The notes below the pieces were generated by a model. That model searched no databases, was not told where the DNA came from, and worked only from the letters and a program-made list of their open reading frames with translations. This document shows positions 1 through 11,079 of a stretch of 64,000 bases of DNA, one piece after another. Each line of letters opens with the position of its first letter. Positions within the stretch are counted from its first letter, which is position 1. The DNA is taken from the NCBI GenBank assembly GCA_002099365.1, contig MSED01000009.1:558001-622000 (forward strand), in the 5' to 3' direction. A program made the translations under genes and the position numbers. This stretch comes from Phialophora verrucosa (lineage: Eukaryota > Ascomycota > Eurotiomycetes > Chaetothyriales > Herpotrichiellaceae).

Positions 1-224
1 GACGCTTGGCTCATCATCCTCGTCAAAGCTTCCTGGGGCTTCCATTCTGATGCTTTGCCTCGCTCTGTATTTTTCCTTGCCATGCCTTGCCTGTTCTACA
101 AAACCCGGAACACAAAATGCATATAACCGCACTTTCCAAGCCTCCCACGCCCACCCTCCCGAACCGGGCCCATAAAGCGCAAATCCCAAGGACCTCTGGA
201 TGAAATGAAAGGCAGAACACAACC

Positions 225-2747
225 CTACATAGCACACTCATGGATTCCGCTCGGGCCCAACTCGTTATACTCACTTCGACTCAGAAAGCCTTTACTGTTG
301 CCCTGGTCCACGATAAACACCACCTTCGCCGCCACCTGCGCGCCCAAGAAACTCGCCTCTTCCATGCCTGCCACGGCCGGGTTCTTCCACTCGGGGAAGT
401 ACTCGGGTGGCTTGACAGTTTTTATACTCGTGGGTGTTTGGCTGTGGCCGCGGTGGTGGTGCGAAGAGAAAGGGCTATTGGGGTCTAGAGCAGCGGGTGT
501 GCCGATGCCCGTGGCCGTGCCCGGAACAGCTAAGTGTTGTGAGTTGGGTTGCATCATGTTCTTCGTTGCGGCTACCAGTAATGGATTTACACCGTGACCA
601 GCGGGATGATGGAGAGGATGGTTTCCCTGGCCTGGGACGGGGGTGTTCGTGCCGGGGGTGGCGACGGGAGTGGTGAAATTAGAGGGGAGTTCGGAGGTGA
701 AGATTGTGGCGGTGGAAGGAGAGAGGATGTAGCGTGAGTTGAGCGCAGCTAGTAGGGCGGGTGTGAAGCCTAGTAAGTCCGTCAGTTAGCACAAGTATCA
801 CGGGAGATTGGGAGGGATGTCGTGGTACCTTTGATGCGGCTTCCGTTGCCGAGGATGATTAGGTTGTCCCAGAGGTTTGGTCGCTGAGAGATATCAGGCA
901 CGCTTAAGACAGCATGATGGATCGCTTCCGTAATAACATCGATAATACCATCAGACGTGCCAGGTGGAGGATTTGCTGCCATGAACCGCTCCACGCCAAC
1001 TTCAATCTCTCGCTTCCGTTTCCGGCTCAAGGGCTGTTCGGTCGCAGATTCTTCATCAAGTGGAATGTAGTCGACGTAGGTGAAGGTGGCTCGCTCTCTC
1101 TCAGAGTTTCGTAGTCGAATTTGTCTGGGCCCTTCAGCAGCAGAGCCTTTCTTTGCTGCTGCTTTCTCGGCTTTTTCGCGTTCCCGCTTGGCAAGCACTT
1201 CTGCGGCGTTGTCGCGGGCAACAATAGCCGCCACGTCAAGGACGCCCTCATTATCCTCGTCCTCGCCGTTGGCACCTTCTTCACCGACAGTTGTGCCAAC
1301 GCCAGGTCCTCGAGGTGCCTGCCCCGGTCTCAGTCCCTCCCCATCTTTTGCGCCGGCTCCGGAATCCAATGCTCCTGTGGAAGCTGCTGCAGCAGGGTTA
1401 GCAGCGGGAGCAGCCTTGTCATTTGGCGTAGCCTTGGGATACGGAGTCCCGAGAGGTAAGATTTCGCAAATGGGACTCTTCTTCAACTGCTCGGCCATAT
1501 CCTCGTCAAAGCCCTGGTTTTCCAACGCCTGCAGTAGTCGCATGGTCATAGATCGACCCCCACATTCGGCAAGAGCAGGGCCCCGTCCGATATCATTGAC
1601 TTGGAATTCTGTGACAGCACTGACATCGCATTTCTCATGGCCGACATCCACTACCAATGCGGTGGGCACCCCATACGCGTAACAAGCCGTCAAGGCCGAA
1701 TCCATCAGACAGAACGCGGGAATTTTCCAGTTCTCGAACACATACTGGGTAATCATCTCGTGATCACGGGCTGACCAACACGGTTGAGCAACGAATAATA
1801 CCGGCATATGGAAAGGCGGGGAGATCATGTTGTAGATATGGCTGAGAAGGGCGAAGAAGCAGGACCAGTTCTCTATGCGGCCTGCGACTATTGGGTAAAC
1901 AGCTCCTTCCGTGGACCAGTGGTCGTCTTCGAATGACTCAGTCGTTTCTTCGTCGATGATGGTTGTCATAGAGGGTTCTTCTTGATCTGGTTCTGCCTGG
2001 GGCTGGGATTGTTCATCAGGGACTTGATCCATTTCTGTGTCTTGTGTTTCTGGTCTTGGAGCTTCTTCGGCGGGAGGTGCTTCTTTCATCTCGACGTCTT
2101 CCCCCGTAACTGGAGCGCCGTTCGACTCGTCGCCGGTGGGCTTGTTGCCATCCTGCTGCTCGGCTTTAGGTTGCTCGCCGTTCGGCTGCTCAATCTTTGG
2201 TGCCAGGTCCGCATTAGCCTGCTCAGCCTGTGGTGGTTCGTCCGCATTAGCCTGCTCAGCCTGTGGTGGTTCGTCCACATTAGCCTGCTCAGCCTCTGGT
2301 GGTTCGTCCACATTAGCCTGCTCAACCTTTGGTGGTTCGTCCGCAATAGCCTGCTCAACCTTTGGCTGTTCTCCGTTTTCCCGCTGAGCTATTGAACCGA
2401 CCTCTTGCGATTCTCCATCTGTCGGAGCTTCAGGCTTCGAGTCGACTTCAATTGGTACCGGTTCGACAGGCTCGATTGTAGGGATGGCTTCAACCACTTT
2501 CGGCTTCGTCGTAATCTTCGTTCGTATCTTAACTGGTTCCCATTCCCCAGGGTTGGCGCCAGGGAACATGCGCGTAGGAAATCGATACCTTGGAGGCGTA
2601 AACGACTCCGGTAGCCCAAGTTGAGCCGCGGTCATCTGCGACCCGGGCGCAATGATCTGAGTGAAGGGTTAGTGAAGGTGATACTGGTGATGCGTGGCTC
2701 GCAAACAAAAGACTTACGAGCACATGCTCATCCTTGAATGGAGGCAT
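225..2747 (-). CDS. arp9: Actin-related protein ARP9-like (SWI/SNF or RSC chromatin-remodelling subunit)
   Basis: Nuclear actin-related protein expected in ATP-dependent chromatin remodellers (SWI/SNF, RSC). Three exons join in frame: 2747-2718 (10 codons, MPPFKDEHVL), 2656-829 and 769-225, giving about 800 residues. Intron 1 (2717-2657) has a GTAAGT donor; intron 2 (828-770) has a CTAAC branch and CTAG acceptor. The joined start reads HVLIIAPGSQMTAAQLG, the conserved ARP9 N-terminus, followed by LPESFTPPRYRFPTRMFP. After this comes a long acidic low-complexity insert (about residues 50-240) that includes 11-residue tandem repeats. The actin-like core follows, with VLFVAQPCWSARDHE, ALVVDVGHEKCDVSAV and LWDNLIILGNGSRIKG. 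The C-terminus (EYFPEWKNPAVAGMEEASFLGAQVAAKVVF) matches the ARP9 closing segment. The protein is longer than I would expect for the family because of the insert. Assignment to ARP9 rather than another ARP is by overall motif resemblance. Confidence 0.88.
2211..2372. repeat. 33-bp coding minisatellite inside arp9
   Basis: Just under five head-to-tail 33-bp units start at 2211, 2244, 2277, 2310 and 2343. The first two are identical and the later ones diverge gradually. On the minus strand each unit encodes the 11-residue motif PPxxEQANxDE. Because the unit is a multiple of three, copy number can vary without breaking the ARP9 frame. It lies in the acidic N-terminal insert, not in the actin fold. 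Confidence 0.92.
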
Positions 2748-3067
2748 TGCTGCGTCGTGCAGGCACAGCTACTGCGTATCACCCCTCGTCAAGTTTTCTA
2801 GCCCCGCTGGTCGCACTTCTCGAAGGCCGCTGTGTTCGCGTTCATCACTTCCAGAGGGTGCGACGCGACCGTATTTTCGCCAAGGACAAGAGTACGGCGG
2901 AGCACCATCTACTATTGGGCAATTTGCACGTGAGAGGCTTAAAGAGAGGAAACGAGGAATCAGGGCTTGGAACGACATACATGTACTAGCACAGGGGATC
3001 GTAGATCAGATGGGTTGAAACGCTTTTGCTTGACTTCGTCTCATCTATCAGAACTTCATTATCAATC
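2748..3067. other. Intergenic: arp9 5' side and hacA 3' side
   Basis: About 320 nt between the arp9 start codon and the stop codon of the unspliced hacA frame. Both genes are on the minus strand, so this holds the hacA 3' UTR and the arp9 promoter. No further coding sequence was recognised. Confidence 0.6.
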
Positions 3068-3347
3068 TCAGTGGACCTCTTGTGCTGGTACCCAGCTGTT
3101 GCCACCATCCTCGCGACTAGTGATACAATTTCCCTGCCAAAGCTGTGAACTTCTGGCAACGGCTCCAAAATCCACACCAGGCATGACCCTCAACTCCGGA
3201 ACGCCTGTCTCTTCATGTACTCCATTCTCCCACACTTGACGCCGTATTTTGCGATGTTCTCTCTCCAACCGTAGGATGACCCACTTGATCGTCATCAGAC
3301 TCGACCACGTCCACCTCCGCTCAGGATCCGCCGCAAAACCCTCCTCG

Positions 3348-4453
3348 CTAACCACTTGCTGCAAAGCCCGGTCTGTCGCAGTCAGTAAGAGACGCGCCAT
3401 GTGTGGGCTGCAAGCTAGTAATCGGCTCAGAAGCTTCATACGGAAGACCGCTGGTCTGGTCGGTGTCGAAGGCATCGAAATCAAAGAATGAATTAGTGGG
3501 AAGTTGGTCAGGATGGAGGAGAAATCCTGCTCCGTCGAGGTCATTGACAATCGCTGCGCCAAAATCTGGAAGAGCTGACACATGGGTAAGAGCGTTGTCG
3601 TCGAGAAGGAGTGAAATATCGTCAAAGTCTGGAAGACCTGAAGCAGGTAGCTGATCCCAAGATTGGTCTTGGTGGTCGAAGGGAACGCTGGCAGGCTGAT
3701 AGCCCAAGTCTCCGGCTGACACTGCAGGTCACACAATACCACAGCAGGATATTGTGTCAGGCCGGAGACGTTGGGAAAGCCAGGAAGCGACGTCATCGAG
3801 TGTGAGTTTGTCTGCTCTGCTTCAGGACGGGCGTTGATGAGGTTGAGTTGAGGAGCAAGAACCGGGGATTCGGTCTTGATAGGTGTCGAATGTTCAGATT
3901 GAACCAGAGTCGGCTGGGTTGATTCGGCTTCATTGGCGTCGTTAGATGAAGATGGTGTCAAGGGTGCTGGGGTGGATGTTGACCCCAGATCCATGGGAGT
4001 TGGGGCTGACTCAAGATCCACTAGAGGAGGTTCGGCGGGGAGAGGTATGGGAAAGTCTGCTTGTACACCGAACCTCGACTGATAACGATCAAGCAGTTCC
4101 CGTAGGGCAGCGTTTTCCTTTTCTATGCGGATCTGGCGAACCTCGAGTTCAGCGACAGCAGCTTTTTGGCGCTGTCGGGACTTGTCTGCTGCTCTGCGAT
4201 TTCGTAGAATCCTTTCATTCTTTCTCTGCTCCTTCTCCTCTGCTGTCTTCGCTCGCTTCCGAGGCGGGAGGATCTGTTTGATCTCTGGAACAGGTTGACC
4301 CCAGGCCTTCCGCTTCTTCTTCGTTGTTTGCTCAGAGGCTGGTAGGCTGGTCTCTCGACCATCGTCTGACATGGGTGGTGTCGATGGGTATGTCTGACTA
4401 TAGCCAGCTACGCTGAGAGCGGAAGGGTCGATAACGTCTGATGGGCCAGCCAT
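3348..4453 (-). CDS. hacA: bZIP transcription factor HacA/Hac1, unfolded protein response regulator (Ire1-spliced form)
   Basis: Master activator of the unfolded protein response. Start chosen at ATG 4453 (MAGPSDVIDPSALSVAGYSQ); an open frame runs further upstream only from a TTG. Residues about 45-72 carry the Hac1-type prelude KKKRKAWGQPVPEIKQ and LPPRKRAKTAEEKEQRK. The basic region (about 75-98, RILRNRRAADKSRQRQK) and a leucine-zipper-like helix follow to about 125. Removing the 20-nt intron 3725-3744 joins 4453-3745 to 3724-3348 and gives 361 residues. This is close to the roughly 350 known for Aspergillus HacA. The new C-terminus (SAGDLGYQPASVPFDHQDQS..., rich in acidic and aromatic residues, DDISLLLDD) replaces the unspliced one. 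Unspliced mRNA would read on to a stop at 3068 and give about 461 residues. No spliceosomal intron is needed. Regulation by Ire1 endonuclease is inferred from the twin stem-loops. Confidence 0.93.
3717..3756 (-). promoter_or_regulatory. Ire1 cleavage sites: twin stem-loops bounding the 20-nt unconventional hacA intron
   Basis: On the minus strand a 9-bp stem (3748-3756 with 3732-3740, one G.U pair) closes the 7-nt loop CTGCTGT (3741-3747). A 4-bp stem (TGAC 3728-3731 with GTCA 3717-3720) closes the loop CTGCAGT (3721-3727). Both loops fit CNG^CNGN, the Ire1 consensus of HAC1 and XBP1. Cutting after the third loop base on each side releases exactly 20 nt (3725-3744), the intron length reported for filamentous-fungal hacA. 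Joining shifts the frame from the ORF ending at 3068 to the one ending at 3348. The two stems and loops tile with no gap. Confidence 0.95.
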
Positions 4454-5752
4454 GGTGTTATGATGGACGATGTGTCCGGGCGAATGAGGTGGTGCACAGG
4501 TGAGGGTAGGTGTCAAGTTGGTATGAGGACTATGCGGTGTTTTTGATGCGTAGGCCAAAAGAGACCACCTGTCCTCACAGCAGGCTCATGGTGACACGGG
4601 CCCGCAGGCACCAACATATAAATTGGAGGGAACCATCAAAAGTGAAGAGGGACCAAAGGAAAATCGTGAAGGCTGTTTCTGGGTGATGAAATTGAGACTG
4701 GGTGCGAGTGGGAGCAGGCAGCGCAATAAATAAAGGACAAGGTGTCAAGAATTCCCGGTGCCACTGGCAGTGCCATGCAGGGGGCCAAGGGATGACTGGG
4801 GCTCGGATAGGGGCACCACCAAATCACAGTCCTGATCCTATTCTTGCCCGCCAGTCAGACCACGAGCCTGAAACCGAGATGCTCGTTGTCGCCATCATCC
4901 TAACTCAACCCTTGCCTCATCCCTCGCATCCCTCCACACTCAGCTCGGCTTCCTCAGCCTCGGACTCGTCAGCTCCAACTCCTTGTTCCACTTCTTCGTG
5001 CGGTGAACCTCGAGTCCTGCCGTTTCCGTATAGGAGTGCTTCAGGAGAGGTGCGACATGTACCACCTCTCTTCGGTATGCCCTACGCGACGCAGGGGAAT
5101 TTCTCCACTGTCTCCAATGGTAGATGGGCTTCGAAGGCTTTTTAAGTTCAGCATGAGTACTGGGTACTACATACGGAGTACACAGTACTCGTATTGGTAT
5201 GACCCAGGGTCAACATCTCGGATTGCCTCGCTTTCGCTAAACAAACAATCATGTCGCATCATCGGTGATCAGGACGGGCCACTCGGTATCGAGGACTGCT
5301 CTATCGGGCAATATCACACTTCCAAACTCTGTAGAGCAACAAAAGGCACTACACGCGAGAGTTGCTGACATGCAGATATTCGCTGCCCGTGTACTCTCGA
5401 TAATCTTACGCCTTGCATGCACCCTAGGCTTCGGTGTTCTTCTGCGAATCAAGGCGATTTCGAGATTTTCTCAATGGATTATGTTATCTCGTTGCTATTC
5501 CTCACCTCTCCCTGACGGAGGACGCGGAAATGGGGTATCTCTCTAATTCGACTTTTCCGACCATGACCACCCGTGCACATCAGCTGCCCAAGTTTGCAGT
5601 TCATTTCCCGAGTCCATGAGCATGCCATATCCTGCCCCATTGGGAAGCGTGTGTCACTACATGCATCAAAATCCCGTAACACCATGCTATGCGTAATGCC
5701 GCCGTAAAGTAGTCGTGTCGAAGAACTCCAAGACCGATCGCTAAACCCTGAC
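4454..5752. other. Intergenic: hacA 5' leader/promoter and bre2 3' side
   Basis: About 1.3 kb without a recognisable gene. The part next to hacA should hold its 5' UTR and promoter. A small upstream reading frame (4776-4636) is annotated separately. The distal part holds the bre2 3' UTR. Confidence 0.55.
4636..4776 (-). other. Possible upstream ORF in the hacA leader
   Basis: An ATG at 4776 opens a 46-codon frame (MALPVAPGILDTLSFIYC...) that stops at 4636, about 180 nt before the hacA start. hacA leaders in other fungi are known to contain uORFs that limit translation. Whether this stretch is inside the transcript cannot be seen from the DNA. Confidence 0.3.
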
Positions 5753-7578
5753 TCAGCTGTGCTGGTGATTCACTGGTGCATTCAACACCCGCTTCTTCAT
5801 CCACTCTGGATCACCGTGCAGCTTTTCTTGGTAGATCTCATCGACAAGGTCGCTCACCATGTCTTCGACGATTTGCTCCTTGTACCGGTCACCAAAGGGG
5901 CGAGCATTTGGACGTGGTGGGCCATCTCGGTCGTACCCGTACCACCAGGGTCCATCGAATTTGCATTCAATGGCACCGCCAGTGTAGTGACTAATCGCCG
6001 GATAGTACCCAAGCAAGCCGTCATCGACGTCGCTCTGACCTGCAACGGCCACCCGGCTCCCTTTGTCAAGGTAAGATGCGGGCGGGAGAAAGGCGAAAAG
6101 ATGCTCCCAGACCACACCGTGATATTTGCCGTTGACCCAAAGTTCGATCTTGCTGCCAGGGAGAGTTCGCAGATGGGGAAGGTCATGGTTAGGATGAGGT
6201 TCGGTCAAGAGGTCGTATCTCTTGCCAGTCTCGGGATTGATGGACTTGTTCTTTGCGTTCAAGGTCGGACGGCTCAAATCAGGATTCGGACTGTATTCTG
6301 GACATTCGAAGTAGGTCATGCCCTTGTGTAGGAAGGGATTGCGGTCGCGGATGATGTCGTGGTCGGAGGGAATGTTGCACCCATACGTTGCAGCGAGCGT
6401 GGCGCGAATCTCTGCGCGAGCATTGGTGGCCTTCTTAACAGTGTCATCTTTGGTCTTAGCACCGTCCACACCATCCTTGGGCTTCAAGCCGCTCTTAGAT
6501 GCCTTTTTCCCAGCACCCTGCTTCTTCTTGATGATGGCCGGACCGCACTTGAGATCGGGATACTCTGCCGGACTGAATGTGCCGTCAACCACCTTCTTGT
6601 GCACCTCAAGCGGCGGTAGAGTGATCATGAGGCCAACAACATCACCAGGCGACAGGTCATCAAAATCCTGCCCACCTTCTCCTTGCATGTGGTGCATGGC
6701 GGTATTGAACCGCACACTTCCATACTCTTTCGCTCTGCCACTTCTCAAGACGACAGCGTAGGAGTACGCATTGGTTCCCATATTCTCGCTCCAATGGTGT
6801 TCGCGCCTACAGAGCCCAACTCTCAGGCCGCCACGATTTGTTGCGGTTCGATCAGGGGTCTGTGTCTCGGCGAGTGCGCGGTTTGGGTCTTCCCTACCAG
6901 GCGGGGCAATGCTGATGACCTTGGCCTCGAAGAAGAACTGACCTTCTCTCGCAAAGACATTGGCTCTTGTGGTGTAGCTGCCGTACTCTCCGCTCTTGCC
7001 CAGCATATCCCTCGTGAATACATTCCTCAGGTTCTCGACGCCGCATTGAGGATGGTTCTCGTCGCTGAGGCGGGCGTAGTGTGGGGGAGCTTCATCGGTA
7101 TGGAAGTAGAATGTATTCGGGTCTCGTTTTGCGCGGATGTAGTACCGCTTCTCCTTGCTCTCGACACTGTATTGTCCACACATCAGTTATAGTTCCTGTT
7201 TGACTGAAAGCTGGTCGCATACTGTGTGCCTAGTGTGCAGAAATCAATCTTGTCGCCATTCGGAGAGACCTTGGTGTGATCCAAGAACTTGGGAATCTCC
7301 TTTTGATCCTGCAGGAACTTGGGATCGTTGGGTGCAATGTAGGTGGGAAGAACGACTGGCCTCTCGTCTTCAATCTTGTCAATCTTGCCCGAGACTTGCT
7401 CCTTGACCTTTTCGCTCGGCTTTTTCTCGCGGTGCCCGCGGCCGGAAGACTCGTCCATGCCAGGTTCTGGATCCGGAGACGTTAGGGCAGGTCTGGGCTC
7501 GGTCTTCGACTGGAGCCTCTCGCTACGACGAGTCGAGGGGATCTTGAAAGAGATTCTATTGCGCGTACTGCCGTCCAT
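5753..7578 (-). CDS. bre2: COMPASS (Set1) complex subunit Bre2/Ash2, SPRY domain
   Basis: Subunit of the Set1 histone H3 lysine-4 methyltransferase complex. Two exons, 7578-7223 and 7166-5753, are separated by a 56-nt intron (GTATGC ... ATACAG), giving 589 residues. The junction restores FCTLGT-H-VESKEKRYYIRAKRDPN in frame. The N-terminal 70 residues are basic and charged. The region about 100-140 holds PTYIAPNDPKFLQDQKEIP. The SPRY-type core follows (about 180-340), with GQFFFEAKVIS, LRVGLCRREHHWSENMG, SYAVVLRSGRAKEYGSVRF and GDVVGLMITLP. A Lys/Asp-rich linker interrupts the domain, as is usual in fungal Bre2, before the closing part (GSKIELWVNGKYHGVVWE, FLPPASYLDKGSRVAVAG). The C-terminal helix DMVSDLVDEIYQEKLHG fits the Dpy-30-binding motif of the family. 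The start at 7578 is the first ATG of the frame. Confidence 0.9.
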
Positions 7579-7895
7579 TGTCGCGTCTGCGTCGAGAAGA
7601 GTTGCCTGTGCGCCACCGTAACGGCTAAACTTCGGCCGCACTTAATTCATCTGAAGCAGGAGATTTGCGATTTACTTCACTTTGATCTTCATGCTACTGT
7701 CACTGGCACGTCCTTTTATTCACACAGTATGCTGCCAGCCAATATTGTCCACATTGTTTCCTTGTTCTAGTCTTCATTCTCTACAACTCATTGTACTTTC
7801 CTCGCCATGCTGGGGAGCATCGGCACACAGGCAAACTGCGCGTTCTCAACCTCCTCTAGGGCACATCGGTCCTCCCTTCTGCCCCTGTTGTTTCC
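7579..7895. other. Intergenic: bre2 promoter and downstream side of the MFS gene
   Basis: About 320 nt. bre2 and the next gene (stop at 7896) are both on the minus strand, so this interval carries the bre2 promoter and the 3' UTR of the transporter. No other feature was seen. Confidence 0.5.
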
Positions 7896-9577
7896 TCATC
7901 TGTAGTATCTCCAGTGAGGATGTTTCTCCATCAACCCATCCTCGTCAAAGTTGATCACAAGATCTGTCGGTGGTGGTCCAGATGCCGCGTCTCTCCTCTT
8001 ATTCTCGCGTACATTGATGAACGTCATGATCGCGGAACCTGTACCTGTGAAGCATGTGCATGCGAACAGGACCCAGAAGCCCATCTTATACTCTGGAGCA
8101 TCTTTCGCTGGGAAAAGATAGCCGGTTGCGACACCCATGGTCGATCCAAAAGCTTGGAACAACCCTGTTGCAATTCCTTTCTTGATGTCCCCGCAGCAGT
8201 TGCTTGTGATGTTGCCGACTGACAGCGTCACCCCGGAAAGGATCCCGGTAAGGACCAAGAAGGTAGCTCCATAACGGGCGTGGTTGTTGTCCTTGGGAAG
8301 GAGGGCAAGCATCAGGTCGCCGGTCGCCGCAACGATCGAGTTGATGACTAGCAAGCCAGAGCATGACTTGAAGCGGTCGGAGAGATAACCGACCACAAAT
8401 ACCATCACGAACGCAACACAGTATGGTGGTGCGACCATCAATTGAGCCTTGACCTTGTCGAATCCCATCGTGTTCACTATGATTGGCGTGAACGTTGCAA
8501 TGGTGTATGTGGATATGACCTGGCACATGTAAATGGCGATATTCATCCACATACGCCAGTCCGTGAGCTGTTTGAGGACGGTGGACCACAGGATCTTGCC
8601 ATGTGTGCGGTTGCCATCACGCATCATGCGCCAGTCGGCCACATCGCGCTCACGGGGCGTAAGCCATTTGGTATTGTGTGGTCGGTCTGGAAGGACCCAG
8701 ATGCAGACGACTCCAAAGGCAATTGTGAGCAGACCTTCAAGAATAAAGAGCACCTGCCAGTTCTCAATGTTGGGGTTCTTGATGTGTGCGACGCCGTACG
8801 CGATCCAGCCTCCAAAAGCGCCGGCGATGGGAGTCGCAGAGAGATAAACACAGATACGTTTCCCCCACTCATCTCGAGGGTACATCTAACCGCCACCATC
8901 AGTATTGACTTTGCTAGAATAAGGGTTCGACGACATACCACTGTGGTCAAGTAAGGAGCACCTGAAATGAAGGCCGCTTCGAAGACGCCAAGGAAGAATC
9001 TAATCGCAAACATGCCTGCTGGTCCGCCTGCAACTGCTTGAAGGGTGGCCACGATGCCCCAGATGATCTGCGACACCGTCAAAATCTGTCACGTTGCAAA
9101 TGACCACTGGACTATGACCTACCATTGCACCTGCAAGGTACAGACTCGGACGAATATATCTCATTCCGATGTTGGTGAATAGGTCGGCCACGCATGTTCC
9201 AACGAAAAACATGCTAACTGCAAGACTAAATTGAGGTCCGGAGATGTTGAGGTCGGTCTTGATGTCCATCAACGCAGCGTTCCCTGATTCGGCGACTTAG
9301 CATTTCGGTCTCGCAGTCGAAGTTGGACAAACTCACCGAGGGCCCCTCTGTCTAGCCAAGTGAAGATGTACAAGACCAACAGAAATGGTGGCAGACGAAG
9401 GTCAATCTTCCTCCTTACACGCCGCACTTCTTCTGGCGTCACTGGCGGATCGAGGTTGTTCAATCTGTCGACTAGCTGTTCATGCTCTGCAACTTTCTCC
9501 ACATGGACGCCTTCGGAATGAATGGTCACCCCTTTCGACATAGTAATGGGCTCTGGAAGGGTTGCCACGCCAGCCAT
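7896..9577 (-). CDS. MFS anion:cation symporter, Dal5/allantoate-permease type
   Basis: Plasma-membrane carrier of the ACS (Dal5-like) branch of the major facilitator superfamily. Members move allantoate, nicotinate, pantothenate and similar anions; the substrate here is unknown. Four exons, 9577-9337, 9283-9123, 9067-8939 and 8885-7896, join in frame to 506 residues, a usual family length. The introns are 53-55 nt. Features in order: hydrophilic N-terminus, VRRKIDLRLPPFLLVLYIFTWLDRGALG into NAALMDIKTDL (TM1), the IRFFLGVFEAAFISGAPYL helix typical of ACS carriers, YPRDEWGKR before TM5, a cytoplasmic loop, and six further helices including GYLSDRFKSC and ITSNCCGDIKKGIATGLFQAFG. The signature NxxGxxKR is modified to SNCCGDIKKG. 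Its promoter region lies back to back with that of the TauD-type dioxygenase at 11080. Confidence 0.9.
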
Positions 9578-11079
9578 CGTGGATTGTGATATTGTGAAGC
9601 TTGAGGGTAGGAAGAAGGTATGGAGTGGAGGAGAAATGGACGCGCTCTTCAATTCGAAGCAGAGGGCGGTGAGTCAAAGAATGAGCGCACGCTGGAGCAA
9701 TGCCGATCTTTTCGTGGCTTGCAACGATATTTCAACTCCCTTCCATTCTGCCAACCCTTCGCAGCATCGGCATAGATACCGTCGGCTCCTTGGGTACTTC
9801 TGCCGCTCGCCAAGGTGGTGGCTTTTGTCATGAGGTTTCGCCATGACAAGTTAGATGGCTGACATATCCTTACGGCCAGTGAGGATATGGTGGGTTGCAG
9901 CAGGCAAGACCTGAACCATGCCAGCGGTCCTTGACTAGGGAGACGAGATGTCTATCATTCTCCGCATGGGGGAGTGGATATCAAGCTCTCCGCACGCCCA
10001 GAACGTGGGAGCGTGGCAAGACGATGAAGGAGCCGGTGGATGTGAATTCTGGGGTACGTGGCGGCAAGCATCTTCTCAAGTTGCCAAAAAGATCATCCCA
10101 GCCCAGACGCCGATCCGAATTGGTCTCAGGCTCGATCGTCGCTACCCACGCCAAAACGGTCCAAGCTGCAAGCTGCAACTTTCTCCCATCCTCCCTGTGA
10201 GCCTTCAGCGGGCGAGAGATAACAAGCAGCCAGGACGCTTCATATGCCACACGTCGGGATCTCTGAGAACAACAGCGTCGGTCCTACTTGTGAGAAACAA
10301 GCACCGCGAAGCAAGCATGGTACACCCGTGCCGTGCTATCCATACGGAGTGCAGTAGCTCGGCTTGGTTTCGTATGTTGCGCACACCAAGCATTGGAAGC
10401 TCGCGCTCGGCCTTGGGATCCCGGGACATTGAAGACCGAGCCGTCATTTCGTCTCTCATCTGGCACCGCTTCAATGCTGCTTGGCCAAGTCTGATAGCTC
10501 TTTCTCGTAGCGAGAGCAAAACGCCGGAGACCACCCCGCAAATGTTGGGTCCTGTTCACCCTGTCGCGCCTGTCCACCTCTCCGCAGCCATGGGGGCGCT
10601 GCCCCTTTTCCCACCTAGCCTCGGTTGCCGCCTACCCCGCGGGGGGATATCGAAGGTCGTCCAAACTTGGCTTCTTGGGGATTCTTAACGACAGTTCATC
10701 GAGCTATATACGACAGACCATAGAAGGGCCCAATGTCTTATCGGCAAAGCCAGAAGAACGTGCTGAGAGACCGCTGCGGAAAAGTCCGCCGTCATCTGCC
10801 ACCCAACGCCGCTTATCTCGCTGAGATCGGGGTCTTCGCCCGCGGGGGCGGCATTAAATGATTGTACATCTTCCGCAAAGTCGTCCTGAATTGCCAAAAG
10901 GGACACGCCCACCTCGGGTGATGTCGAATCTTAGTTCATGACGTCCCTTACGCAACACATCAGAAATTGAAAGGCTACAAATATTTGTACCACCAGGTCT
11001 GAGAACCTGTTTGCATATTCAGCCGGGAATCTGAGCATCGGTTTTGCGAAAGTCGTCTGGCCTCCGCCCACTGTACACC
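9578..11079. other. Divergent intergenic region between MFS carrier and TauD-like gene
   Basis: About 1.5 kb shared upstream by two divergent genes. I see TTATC (GATA-factor type) sites at 10738-10742 and 10813-10817, a TATATA stretch near 10705, and a perfect 10-bp palindrome CCCCGCGGGG at 10635-10644. These are weak, frequent motifs. A 246-codon open frame here (9948-10688, plus) shows no family resemblance and is not annotated as a gene. Confidence 0.5.

Noticed and set aside
9948..10688. 246-codon plus-strand open frame between the MFS carrier and the TauD-like gene
   Set aside because: Composition is irregular (Arg/Ser/Pro-rich patches), no domain or membrane segment is recognisable, and it lies in a divergent promoter region.
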